A stretch of 64,000 nt of DNA from Paramecium octaurelia (lineage: Eukaryota > Ciliophora > Oligohymenophorea > Peniculida > Parameciidae). Position 1 is the stretch's first letter. Every line of letters begins with the position of its first letter. The stretch lies in contig CAJJDP010000007.1 of assembly GCA_905182995.1 (NCBI GenBank), forward strand, positions 248,049 to 312,048, given 5' to 3'. This document shows positions 36,081 through 47,206 of the stretch, piece after piece. The notes beneath the pieces were generated by a model. The model worked only from the letters and a program-made list of their open reading frames with translations, was not told the DNA's origin and ran no database searches. Position numbers and translations under genes: made by a program.

Positions 36081-36716
36081 ATGAGTAAGTAACAATAGGA
36101 GATAGAAATGCATGATGTATAACAATAGGATACATACATATCTCACCTTGACCTATTAAAAGAAGATGATAGTCATCCTATAATGTGGTTACTACATATT
36201 CTGCTAAAAGCATGCGCCTTTTTTTCGTAATCATATTTGATTTAATTATAGGTACTTACTTCTTGGATATTTCATTTAAAATATGTTTTATGAGATGATA
36301 ATTTTATTGATTTGTCATGGGGTTGATTTTTATTTGGTAAAAAATGTTACCGGAAGATATTTAATTGGAGTAAGGTGGTACACAGATTTATCATTTCATG
36401 GTTAAGAGATTTATAAATATGAATTTTATAACAAAGGAGAAGTGAATGCAGTAGATTCAACAGTTTTCTGGTATTGCCAATTTGGGTCTTCTTGTTTATG
36501 GGCTTTCTTCGTTTTTGCAAATATATTTTAATTTGGGCTTATAGATGTATAGTTTTATTAATGCAATAGATATTCTTAGCAGGTATTGGAGCTTGTCTGA
36601 ACTGGATTAACCTATGGGGATATTACAAAGGATCTTAAGAGTAATAAAAAAAAATGAGAAATATTAAACAGTTTCTTGCCAAGAAGGGAGCCAAATACCT
36701 GATTAATTAAAAATGA
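36081..36716 (+). CDS. TVP23: TVP23-family Golgi membrane protein
   Basis: 195 aa, introns of 25 and 23 nt. Four membrane segments and the family's conserved motifs: HPIMWLLHILLKACAFFSYLLL near the first segment, then DFYLVKNVTGRYLIGVRWY, the DSTVFWYCQF block, and GACLNWINLWGYYKGS at the end. In yeast and animals TVP23 sits in the late Golgi and takes part in vesicle traffic. The N-terminus is cytosolic and Gln-rich. Length agrees with the family (about 200 aa). Confidence 0.93.
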
Positions 36717-36844
36717 CCAATATTAATTTTAGTTTTATTATGTATATTTACTAAAGAAACTTTAAATGAATTGGACTCCAGAAACCCATAAAATTCAAAA
36801 TTTGTATTGAGTATTTAATTTACACTTGAATTGTTAGACAACTT

Positions 36845-36983
36845 ATCCTTATTCAGGGGCAATATCGCTGTAAGTGACGTACCAACGGATACGCGAGATT
36901 GCTAATTGAAAACTACTCCAATGCGAGTGTATGACTTCCTTGTGAAGTCGTTCACCAATTTCTGAAGAGTCGAAAGACTCACC
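36845..36983 (+). ncRNA. U4: U4 spliceosomal snRNA
   Basis: A GC-richer island (about 140 nt) in an otherwise AT-rich gap. The 5' end, AUCCUUAUUCAGGGGC, aligns base for base in length with human U4, followed by AAUAUCG. Next come the 5' stem-loop with tandem G-A positions suited to a kink-turn (15.5K site) and the highly conserved stem I pairing segment GAUUGCUAAUUGAAAACU. The 3' part has a perfect hairpin GACUUC-CUUGU-GAAGUC, a single-stranded Sm-like site AAUUUCUGA, and a terminal hairpin GAGUC-GAAA-GACUC. U4 pairs with U6 in the U4/U6.U5 tri-snRNP. The exact 3' end is uncertain by a few bases. No clear promoter element was identified. Confidence 0.93.
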
Positions 36984-37029
36984 CCCAATCAAATTAAACA
37001 AACGAAATTTATATATATATATTTAAATT

Positions 37030-38623
37030 ATGAATTAACAAGAATAGGAATTCCTTCATACACTTAGACAATGCCAGAAAATGCATTGGATTCAATCCAA
37101 ATAAATGTCAAATGTGAAGATATTTTATACAGGAACTAATAGTTTCTATTAAAGAGGAGACATTATTTTCAATAATATATTACCCCTCAATTCAATATTA
37201 GATGAGAGAGTCTAATATTTTAGAATTGACAAGCAACAAATATCTGATGGAAGTTTTATCGAAAGATGCAAATTCAAAAATTAAATCTATTCTCTTAAGT
37301 ATTAATATCACTTCTTCAAAATCAATGAATCAAGTTAAGGAATTCATAGAAAGTACGATGATGCCATCATGGTTTAATAATTAGTATTTTCTAAAATTGA
37401 AAAATCAAGAACAATCTTAACAATTATTTAACATCTAAAATCGAAACCAAATTATGCATTTTTTAAGTTTTTAAGAGAATGCATTATCAATTATTCAAGT
37501 TTGGAAAATGCAGAGTTATTTGAAAAATAATCAATTTTATCAGAGTTTCGTTTAGATGAAGAGGAAGATGAATCAAACAAGTATGTATGCAATTACAATG
37601 ATACTGCTGAGTATTCACCTAAAGAAACTGATGAAAAATACATAAATGAACATTATCGGTATCATATACTCTTATTTCAAATAGAGTAACCTAATTAGAT
37701 TAAGAAGACTAAGACATTTATTATAAATTATTTTAAAAAGTAAGTGAATACAAACTCTCTAGTAATACTTTGATAAGATGGCTTATTGCAAGAGGGTGTA
37801 ATTATAGCATTTTGTAATTTTAGATTTGATATTGATGCCTCATATGCTGCAATAATGAATTGGATTGTATATCTATTTGATTTATTTTAGGAATGGAGAA
37901 GACAACATCGAATTAATCGGTTATCAGCCAAGCAATTTCCAGAATTCAAAGGAATACTAGAAATTGTAGGGGAGAGCAAATGTGGGAGACAAGTTGTATA
38001 CACTAAATAATCTAAATTATAACCAGATAAAATGTATTTTATCATTTAAAACATTTAGAGATCTCGAGAGATATAAATGGTACTTTATAGGTTTTCTTGA
38101 GGATGTGTGTCGATCTTGTAAAGGTTTTGTAGATTCCTATATTACAATTCTGGATGTAGATGGATTTGGTTTCTCCAATTTTGATCTCTAAATGACTAAA
38201 AGCCTTCTTAATATGGTGTTGCAGTTTTTTCCAGAGAGACAAAATAAGGTGTTTATCATTAATATGTCTGGTTTTGTAATGGGATTCTACAAAATGTTAA
38301 AGCCTTTCTTGCCCACAAGGACAAATGATAAAGTAATGATTAGATTTTATTGTAGCTAATCTTTTTGGGAAAGGATAGATAGGAAATTAAAAAGACATTA
38401 ATGGAGCATCTAGGATTCAGTATAAATTTTGAGTGATCTTATAATAATTTAAGAAGAGCAATTAATAATATATTTTGGAGAATATAAAATTATCTATTAT
38501 GCTGAAAATAGAAATGTATATTTGATTCAAGTAAATAAATAAGCATACTTCTTAAAAATAGCTTAAATTTATCTATATAGACAGGCTCCATTTTTCTAAT
38601 AATGGAAGTCTTCTCTATTTTGA
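37030..38623 (+). CDS. CRAL-TRIO (Sec14-like) lipid-binding protein
   Basis: 504 aa after introns of 26, 28 and 25 nt. The N-terminal 170 residues are unknown. Then the CRAL-TRIO N-terminal helices (LIRWLIARGFDIDASYAAIMNWIVY) and the lipid-binding domain: GESKCGRQVVYTKQSKL, ITILDVDGFGFSNFDLQMTK, FPERQNKVFIINMSGFV, and YKMLKPFLPTRTNDKVMI. These are the standard Sec14 motifs. There is no GOLD domain, but the last 120 residues are a further beta-rich part. Probably binds or moves a phosphoinositide or other lipid. Its 3' end overlaps the convergent TPR gene by 97 bp. Confidence 0.9.
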
Positions 38624-39860
38624 TGATTCAGCAGAACTTTGTTTCTGAGACCAAACTTTTGATTAGGATTTCTTGTTCTTAATTGCTTATACATCTTAGT
38701 ATTTATGTCTTCAAATATGTAAGGATGCTGAATTCTATTGTTAACTTAAATTTCAAAAGGCAATTTATAAATTGTTGAATCTGTTATATCATAAACTCGT
38801 TTTTCTTTTGAATATGATGTTTTTGTTATCAAAGGGTGACGAAATTCATCAGTTTATTTTTTTTGAGACTCATATTAAATTAATCTTTAATATCTTGGAG
38901 TATTAATCTGAAATTAAAATTCATCACAATTTCTAAGAATAACTTCTATTTATTCTTAAGCTGTATAGATAATCTATTTTTTTGTATGAAATCTTCTTAT
39001 GCAATTTGGGCTTTTATTATTTAATTCATTTTCAGACAAAATGGGAAGATTCAAATAATTCAATAATTAAGGACAAAGAGATTTAATGTCAATTACATTC
39101 TTCCTTATTTGATCTCTTAAAGCTTCACAACTGAATTTCTTAATCGGTGAATCTTCAGCTTCAAATACTCCAAGCAAGCCTCTTTCATGGAAATACAATT
39201 AATCCTCAATTTATCCTAAATAATAATAGTTTATAGCCATTCTTTCGTATATTTAAATTTCATGTTCCTTACATAACCATGCATATTGAAGTCCTTTTTT
39301 CAACAATAATAATGCTTCCTTGTTCATTTTGACTTCGGTTGCGCAATTTGCCAATCCTATAAATGACACTGCCTTCTCGGAGTGATTTTTGGTTAGAGTA
39401 TTTAAAATTCTCTCAAATATTATAATAAATTTACATATTAATTATAGTAATAACAGGCATTATTAAAATCCTTAATTTTTAGTAAAATATCTGCAGTCAT
39501 ACAGATGAGTGCCTGAAATTATTACAAATTGCCTTAATCAAGGATTAAACTTAATTAGATCTTAAATTCTATAGTTATTCTTAATAATCATTTACATCTC
39601 AAATATAAATCAGATTATCTCAACAATAGTTACTCAACGATCGGTTTTGAAAAGAGGCTTATGATTGAGATGTTCTGAGGGATTTGTTATAAGATATTGA
39701 CGCTATGATGTTATTGTCTATTATTTTCAATGTCTTTCCTTGATGCTAGATTTGGACGAGCATTATCTACTGAATGGTGTTAAAAGGAATAAGATCTAGT
39801 TTTGTGTAAAGAACGGTTAAAACTAGTATATTTGGTGGTTAGAAATGAATCTGCATGCAT
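38527..39860 (-). CDS. TPR-like helical repeat protein, 427 aa
   Basis: Introns of 27 and 23 nt; length then divides by three, which supports the stop at 38527. After a basic Ser/His-rich N-terminus (FNRSLHKTRSYSF), TPR-like helical pairs are seen at about residues 110-250 (MTADILLKIKDFNNACYYYNQY, KMNKEALLLLKKGLQYAWLC, MAINYYYLGQIEDQLYFHERG). The C-terminal part is unassigned but conserved-looking (KEKRVYDITDSTIYKLPFEI). Such layouts occur in ciliate cytoskeletal and ciliary proteins; no function can be named. Confidence 0.75.
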
Positions 39861-39874
39861 TATTAAATTTAATA

Positions 39875-40563
39875 TCACAAGATTTCATCTAATTTCTTTG
39901 TAATTTCTTGAAATACCTCATCAATAGTTTTGTCTGCCTTAATATGGATGCATTGTGATAGAGAATCAAAATATTCTAAATGCTTACAATTAATCCATAC
40001 ATATAATTGGTCGTGTAGATTCATTGTATGTTTTCAATCTTTTAACCAGAGTTTCATCATTATCATCCGACCTTCCACTTTCTTACGCCCTGATCTTAAT
40101 TCTATTTTTTAAGGTCTCTTCATCACATTCAAAATAAAACAATTTTTTAAAATCCACCTTATCTCCCATTAATTTAACCCAAACGTCGAAATTCTCTTGA
40201 TTTCTGGGGAATCCATCAATCAAAAACATCTTATCCAAACCCTTAGCTTGCATAGCCTATTCTAATAACCCAATAGTAATGTGACTCTATTAAAATATGT
40301 ATCATAATTACTGGGACAATTTATCCACTCCTAATGATTTCTTCAATCAATTCAGCATTTTGTGTTTTTTTGGATCTCTTGAAAACATATTTTACTGAAT
40401 TACCTCCTCTCTTAACAAGTCACCAGCAGACAAGTGAACAAAATGATACTTCTCCACCATCTTTACACTTTAAGTACCCTTTCCTGCTCCAGGTCCTATT
40501 TTGATTGATTGATAAGAGAATACCTCCCAAAACAAAAAATACTTTTGGCTTAACTTAATCCAT
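39875..40563 (-). CDS. UMP-CMP kinase (adenylate kinase family)
   Basis: 194 aa after introns of 28, 26, 25 and 25 nt. Transfers phosphate from ATP to UMP or CMP. Motifs: P-loop VLGGPGAGKGTQ, HLSAGDLLREE of the NMP-binding part, MFLIDGFPRNQENF with the catalytic arginine, and the short lid RAQESGRSDDNDETLVKR, which is the UMP-CMP kinase form rather than the long-lid adenylate kinase. The length is normal for the family. Its start lies 20 bp from the stop of the SET gene on the same strand. Confidence 0.93.
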
Positions 40564-40583
40564 AATAAATATATATTTAAATT

Positions 40584-43500
40584 TCACTAATACTTCCTAT
40601 AGTATTTCTTGGATTTGTGAGTTGATTTGGATCTTCTTCTATAGCCATCGCTACTATCTGATTTGTTTCGTTGTCTTGATCGAGATCTTTCTTTGCTTTC
40701 TTGTATTTTAGTAGATTCTAATATATAAAAATTTAAAACTACTTTCATAATCATATTTGTAACTCTTGGAATGTCTTCTTTCAAATTAAAATCCACTATA
40801 ATACTTATTATTTTTATATTTATCAGAGTCTACAGATTCCTATCTTTTTCTTCTGTAATCTTAAGACTTTTATGAGCCTTCACTGCTGGATCCTTACATT
40901 ACATAAGACAATTACTTCTCTTATTGTACCCCCTATTTTTAGAGTGGTCATCGTCATCATAATATCTCCTACTAGTTCGAGGTCTCTCATATTTATAACT
41001 CTAGTATTTTTATTTCGATTTTGATTTATCATAATAGTGCGATTTTTCGTATTTATATTTATCATACCTATCGACCGAACTTTTTTAATTATAGTTATAT
41101 CTATGATGATGCGATTTATGCTTTTGTTTTGTTGACATATCTCTACTTTTCCCTGATTCTGAACTACTTTATCTCTTTTGATGCTGGTTATTGCTGGAAT
41201 CAGAGGAGCTGTTATCACTGCTGTTCTTCTATCTATCGCTTCTTTTGCTGATTTAGGATGGTTAAGTAATCAATTAGATTAAGGGCAAATTTTATAATTT
41301 AGGAGTGTCCTCTTGTTAAACACTATTAAATCTCTTAAATTATTAATCCTGTTGTTAGTTCCCATCTAATTATGTTTAATCTGGCATATGTCTTTTAAAT
41401 CCCAATATGGCATTTAGGATCTTTCTTGTCAACAGGATTAAATTCTTTTTCCTCAACATTTATTCCGAATCCGTTAAATTCTTTTAGATTTCCTTACCCA
41501 AACAGTATTAGATATACAACTAAGTTTCATAATCTCTTAGCAATGATGGATAACAGCGTTTAACAAACCAATTATCAAACTTCTACTCTCGGTACTTCAA
41601 AATATTAAATTGATAAAAATATGGAGTTATTAGATCCCAATTCTTCATAAATGCCATATCATTAGTCATCATAGTATTTTAGAGATATTTAAAAACGTAT
41701 CTGCACATCTACATTGACATTTAATCTTAAAACTATTCCAATTTTAATTGACAATCCTCTTAAATCATTTCAAAAAACATTTGCTTAGTTTACTTGATCT
41801 GATTTCTTAAACATAATATCAATATAGTCATATTCTTTCTAGGATGTGAAGCTTCAAACAATAGTACTTTGGTGGAAGAAGAATCTTTTTCAATTCTCTA
41901 TTTAACCTATTTGCATTATTCTTTATATTAGGGAGAAATTAGAACAGTGAAGTAAGTCATTTCCTTATCATTATTGGTCTCTTATTCCAATAGTATTTTA
42001 ATCGCATTACTAGTCTCTTAAATCTATTGAAGAGTGCCAATTAAACAGACTTCCTTCTCCCTATATTGTATATAAAAGAATGGATGATTGATGTCTCTCT
42101 AAGTTTGTTCGCCTTTTGCATTATAAACAGAATCTCTCGATATACGGATCTCAGCATGTTGTTTTAGATGATACATGTTTTATTAAACAGTCTTAGTTTC
42201 ACTTCTGCTGATATACAGTCTTTAAACACATAACGTTTTTAAGATTTTTGATATCTCTTGGACAGTTGATTCGATGTTCTATTTAGACCCCTTAATTTTG
42301 ATTGGAGTAGCTCTGTCCATAGGAAATATCTCTTCACTATGAGCCAATGATTTATTATATATAATGTTAACTTCTTGTTTTTTATCTAAGCTGTTGCTAT
42401 TAAGAATTAGAATTAAATAAATACAATTTCATTATTAATCTTTTTAAATAAATAATGGGTACTTTAATCTACCCCTCTATGATACCTAGTTCTTTTTTGA
42501 GTTCTTTGATAATCTATTCAATCATAGTTAAGATCGATCGAAAGATACTTATCTATTAAACAGAACCAATAACAGTCAAATTATTCTCCTTCTTGAAGAA
42601 ATCTGCATATTGTTGATCTATTTATTCAAAACTGATTTTGTTTCCAATCTTATAAATTAATGGAGCATTCTTTTTGACTACTTTCTATTCTAGAATATTG
42701 ATTTTAAAGCATTCCTTTTTAGTATCAATGTTTTGGATGTTTTACACTTGAATCTATTCTATTTACTATTGCAAATCATTATTATTATCATATTGCTCTT
42801 CAAATTTCTTCTAGGCTACATCAACAATGGATTGCATCTACTAAAGTTTACCACTGTTTTATGGTTGTAAATCTATTGATGATTTAACAAATTGATCTAG
42901 GTTGTTTAATGATGTGCCAGTAGATTTCATACCCTTTTAAGGTAGATGCAAATCTGAAATATTAGAATCCAAATATTCTTTTTTATTATAATTGATATCT
43001 TCCTCTAATTTATTTACTTATTATTATTAATGTTGTTTCTATTATAAATATTCTCTGACTGTTTATTTCTCTAAAGATTTCATCATCTTATATCTGTTAT
43101 CATATTCACTATCAGAATCACTTGAAGAAGATGATGAATCCATCTTTTTCTTATTCTTTTTCTCGTTATTCAATTATTTGACTTTCTACTATAATAAACC
43201 TTCTATTTTTTCTTTCTCTTTCTCAGATTCAGCCAATATCCTTTTCTCATCCTAGCATTCCTAACAATACCAAGCATCTTTTGGTACTGATGACAATGGA
43301 GGTACAAGACATAGTAAATGGAATCCACAATTGCATTTATCGCATAACAATAGTTACTCATCATCTTATGGTGTTTTAGTTTGACATATTTTGCACACCA
43401 TATTTTCTAGATGTTCTTCCCACTCTTCTTATGTTACATCAGTTGGTTTCAATCCCAAATACCCCTTGCATTTATTAGCTCCACAAAGACATTTAGTCAA

Positions 43501-44331
43501 TGGCGTATGAAATACATCAAATTAATAATCAAAGGTCAATTCTTCATCTTCATTTATGTCCCGTATGGCAAATATACCTATACACACTTCACCTAACACA
43601 TTCCATTTCTCAGTAATACAATTTGGCTCACAAGAATGATTTATAAACCTTGCCAGATTCCCTTTAGATGTCGGATCAATAACTTCCTAATTGTTGAGTT
43701 TCATCAAATATGTGCATGTAGATTTCTAAAATAAACACACAATTCAAACCGAATATTCCTGCACTCGTCTTCTCCCAAATGCACTATTGATTTGAAATAT
43801 CTCGCCAACATATTGCATTATGAATTGTCCTTTCAAAATACGTTCACCAGCAAACAAACCCATTCCTTTCCCTCCACAACGCAATGGATATACACATGCA
43901 TCATCATGTTTCTAAAATCTTCGATTTTTGCATTGTTCTGCACATGGACACAACTCTACATCGCATTCTGTACAAGTGAATCTATTCAAGCATCTCTCAC
44001 CGCAATTATAAGAATATTATGGACCTTAGGGTCGACTATTTTTACTATTTAATGTACTTTTATATTTGATCTTCTGGACACATTATGCAGGAACAAACTA
44101 AAGTCTCATCTCTGCTAACTCTGTATTGCTTCCTCTCCAAATATTGATTCTTTTTTAATAACGTAAAGTATTTAAAACTCTCTTTCAATCCCTATAATCT
44201 TACTGGATTTCCTTGTAATTTAGAAACTATCTTGCATGATAATTATAAGTAATTACATTTCTATTTTTGGAGGTTTCCTTAAGGATAGACTGTTCATTTT
44301 TCTTTGTTTTATTACTCTCATCCAATTACAT
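40584..44331 (-). CDS. SET-domain histone methyltransferase with PHD finger, KH-like region and RS tail
   Basis: About 1185 aa. At least eight introns (26, 22, 24, 28, 23, one unplaced, 23 and 25 nt). Domains in order: AWS (VCSCIMC ... CGERCLNRF ... [14 protein letters not shown]), SET ([35 protein letters not shown]), post-SET ([14 protein letters not shown]), a C4HC3 PHD finger (CKICQ ... [15 protein letters not shown] ... WYCQEC), coiled coil, a region that reads like two or more KH folds, and a Ser/Arg/Lys/Tyr-rich tail ([16 protein letters not shown]). AWS-SET-post-SET is the SET2/NSD/ASH1 class (H3K36 type). Joining is by frame continuity; one intron near 41.3 kb is inferred, so two genes cannot be wholly excluded. 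Confidence 0.82.
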
Positions 44332-44347
44332 TATTTTAAAATTATTA

Positions 44348-45556
44348 TCATTATAATATATTAGTAATAACTTTTGATGGACAATTATGTTTGCATTCAT
44401 CACAGCAGACTAATTTTATAGGTTAATCTTGAATTAGTAATTTCTTTTCATTTTCACTCAGTTCTCTTTCCTTTTCCTCTTTCTAAACTTTTTACTACAT
44501 AACAAGAACTATTTACCTTAAAATTAATCTACTACTCAATATCCTTTATAAAAGTTAACCTCTCGATAGATTTATCCAATTATTTCTATTTTTCACGTTG
44601 CTCCTCTTGTTGTTTTTACTGAATCATAATGTAGTACTCCTATTGCTTTTTGTTTTCCTCGTCTCTTCTTTTTTACTCATTTATTTTAACTTAATATTGA
44701 ATCTCTTATTTGAATTATTCCATCTATTGTTTTTTCGCTAACTCAGAAGCCTTCATCATTTTTTCATTGCTTTTTTGTATATACTTAAGTTGTTCTTATT
44801 CTATTTTATTCATTTCTTCCTGTTACTATTTCAATTTCTGCTTTTCGCCTAATGTGTATTTCCAATAGTTTATCATTTATCTTTATTATTAGGCTTTAAT
44901 TTGTTGGTTATGGATTTGCTCATTCTCCATTTAAGTCCAAAACTGAGATTCTATTATGTCAGATTTGTTGTTTTGTAATTTCTACTAACTTTTTTCTTCT
45001 TCCTTAAATTAAATTTAATTTTTAAGATCCCTTAAATAATATTATTGCAATTATTCTTTTTTTTCTAATTGCTTTATCTTTCTTAGATTGTCGTCCTTCT
45101 CCAACCTTTTGAAAAAGTTAGCTACTTCAACTTATTCATTTTATTATTCAGTTTTTACTCTCTATTAATGCAATTGGATTAACTCACCATTAATTTTATG
45201 ATAAGTGAAGAATTTCCTTCTTTTTTCTTCAGCCAACTAGTCTCTATATTAATTTTCCTAATCTATGGATTATTTGACTTATTAGTACAATTTCTAATTA
45301 ATCTATTGAATATAATTACTTAATCCTCTTATCGTTGTTGTTAAACACTGAATTCCTTTTATTTCATAAGTGATCGATTTAAACAATTATTGCATATTTT
45401 TTTAAGTCTTGGATTCGATGGAGGAGTCATCTATAATCCTGGACTAGTTTTGACATATTATGCAGATATAGTAGGAGTGAGGCATTTCTTAGGAGTGTTT
45501 GGATTTGATTGTTTAATTGATTCGTACTTTTATCTCATTTAGCGAATGTCTTGCAT
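44348..45556 (-). CDS. Long coiled-coil protein, 386 aa
   Basis: Introns of 26 and 22 nt. After a Ser/Thr/Pro-rich N-terminus containing ICNNCLNR, the protein is a nearly continuous Q/K/E coiled coil (residues 80-350; EQEQLKYIQKSNEKMMKA and the like), as in trichohyalin/plectin/homology-type ciliary inner proteins. It ends with a short cysteine cluster, CCDECKHNCPS, which with the N-terminal CxxC could bind zinc. The stop lies 16 bp upstream of the SET gene start. No family assigned. Confidence 0.75.
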
Positions 45557-45865
45557 AAACTGACAAATAAAATTTATTCCAAATAAAAATTGATAATTCT
45601 GTTCTCATTTAATTATGTTGTTTCTTAAATTAATAATAAGACATGACAATTGACACAAGACCTAATTTCATTCATTCTAATTAATTGCAATATGGATCAA
45701 CACCAAAAATAATTATCAGAATTTGCTAGAAAATGAAATTATTCGAAGAACAATTTGGATATAAAAATTCCTTTATTACTTATGTTACCTTAAAGATGCG
45801 AAATGCCAAAAATGCATATCTAATTTAACACTTCTGGATTTGAATTATAAATTTGAATAATTTAA

Positions 45866-46867
45866 TCATTATATATTGATTTAATCAATTGATCTTTCAG
45901 TAGGTCTTGAAAATCTAGTTGCAAAAATTGAAGAATTAGATTTCTTCATTTTTGATATTGGCGACGATACACAATTAGTGTTTGTATTTGTATTTGATTA
46001 ATCCATTTGATTTTATTTTTAAATCCTTTTTAATAAAGACCCTAACATCTTTGATCTTGACTGCTTCATTGATTGGACATTACATGGATCATTATCTTAC
46101 AAATCTATTTATTTTTTTGGTTCTTGTCTTAAACTATCAACTATGCTATCTACTTCAGCCTTTTGTAGCTTTGAAGCTCTTTTAGCACCATAAGAATTTT
46201 TAATAAATAGAGAAGGTTCTACACAATGATTAGGGCTTAATTGAAATGTTTATGCCTTTTGTAAGGTGATTTTTCGAGGGGATGTTTGTGGACTGATCGC
46301 CAATTCCTACTTTACTTACTACTTCAATTATTGTATCTAAATTGAGAATATGATGTTACCTTTTTAATTTTTTGTGAATACTCTTGTGGGATATGATATT
46401 TGTTATTCAAGTAATCAACGTATCTTTCAGAATATGTCAAATCATTCTAGATTTCTTATATTTATTTTTAATCAATTCGAATAAGCTTTTCATCTTATTC
46501 ATTTTTAGTTAGGATGGTTTAAAGCTACTGTTCGAATGCCGGATTAGTTTCATTTAAGTACTACCCTTCTATAATCAGATATAAAACTTTGGCCAAATAT
46601 CCATCCTCTCTGTATTTAGCTTTTTCTAAAGGTAAGTCGTAAAACGTCATGCTTAGGAGGTCCAACTTTGATCATGGAAGCATCAGTTTTGCAATTTATC
46701 CTTGTTAAGAATTTCTAACTTATATGTTATTTTACAATCGAATTTATTCTCTTGCATCCACTATCTCTGAGCTTTTGGTGAGCCTGTATGAGATTAAAAT
46801 TAATATAGTTGTGATCATTTCCTAAAAATCTTCGGCATGGAGGTTCTAAACTGCTTTTATCAGACAT
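45866..46867 (-). CDS. Unknown protein with helical core and Ser/Asn-rich tail
   Basis: About 315 aa. A 23-nt intron (GTAACATCATA...TTTAG) joins the second and third parts; at least one more intron upstream of FYDLPLEKAKYREDGYL is needed and was not placed. The core has helical text (LAKVLYLIIEGQYLNETN, YSERYVDYLNNKYHIP), the tail is polar with repeated NTNTNTN and basic-Ser motifs (KMKKSNSSIFATRFSRP). The N-terminus begins MSDKSSLEPP. Not recognised. Confidence 0.6.
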
Positions 46868-47206
46868 TAGGCAATTAATTTGTAATAAGAAACTTTAATA
46901 TAAACACTTTTTAATCATGAAAACTCAATATTACAACTGAATTCTTAGATGGGATGAACTAATTTATACTATACCTCCTGATGAAATAATTTAGGCTCCC
47001 AATTACTTTTAAATTAATTTAGAGATAAAAAAACAGAAATTCATGTTTTGTAATAACACTAATTACACTGCAACACATACGCAAATTTGTCTTATTAAAA
47101 GTTTTTAATTAATTAAATTAATTTAATAATTAAAAGCTACATCAAGATCAATTAGATTATTTAATAAAACAACAAACATTGCTATTAACAACAAGAATAT
47201 GTAAAA
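46868..47206 (-). other. Intergenic, nothing recognised
   Basis: 339 bp of AT-rich sequence between two minus-strand genes; no motif or hairpin of note. Confidence 0.5.

Noticed and set aside
46510..46540. GTTCGAATGCC, T-loop-like text suggesting a tRNA
   Set aside because: No acceptor or anticodon stem pairs around it, and it lies in a coding exon.
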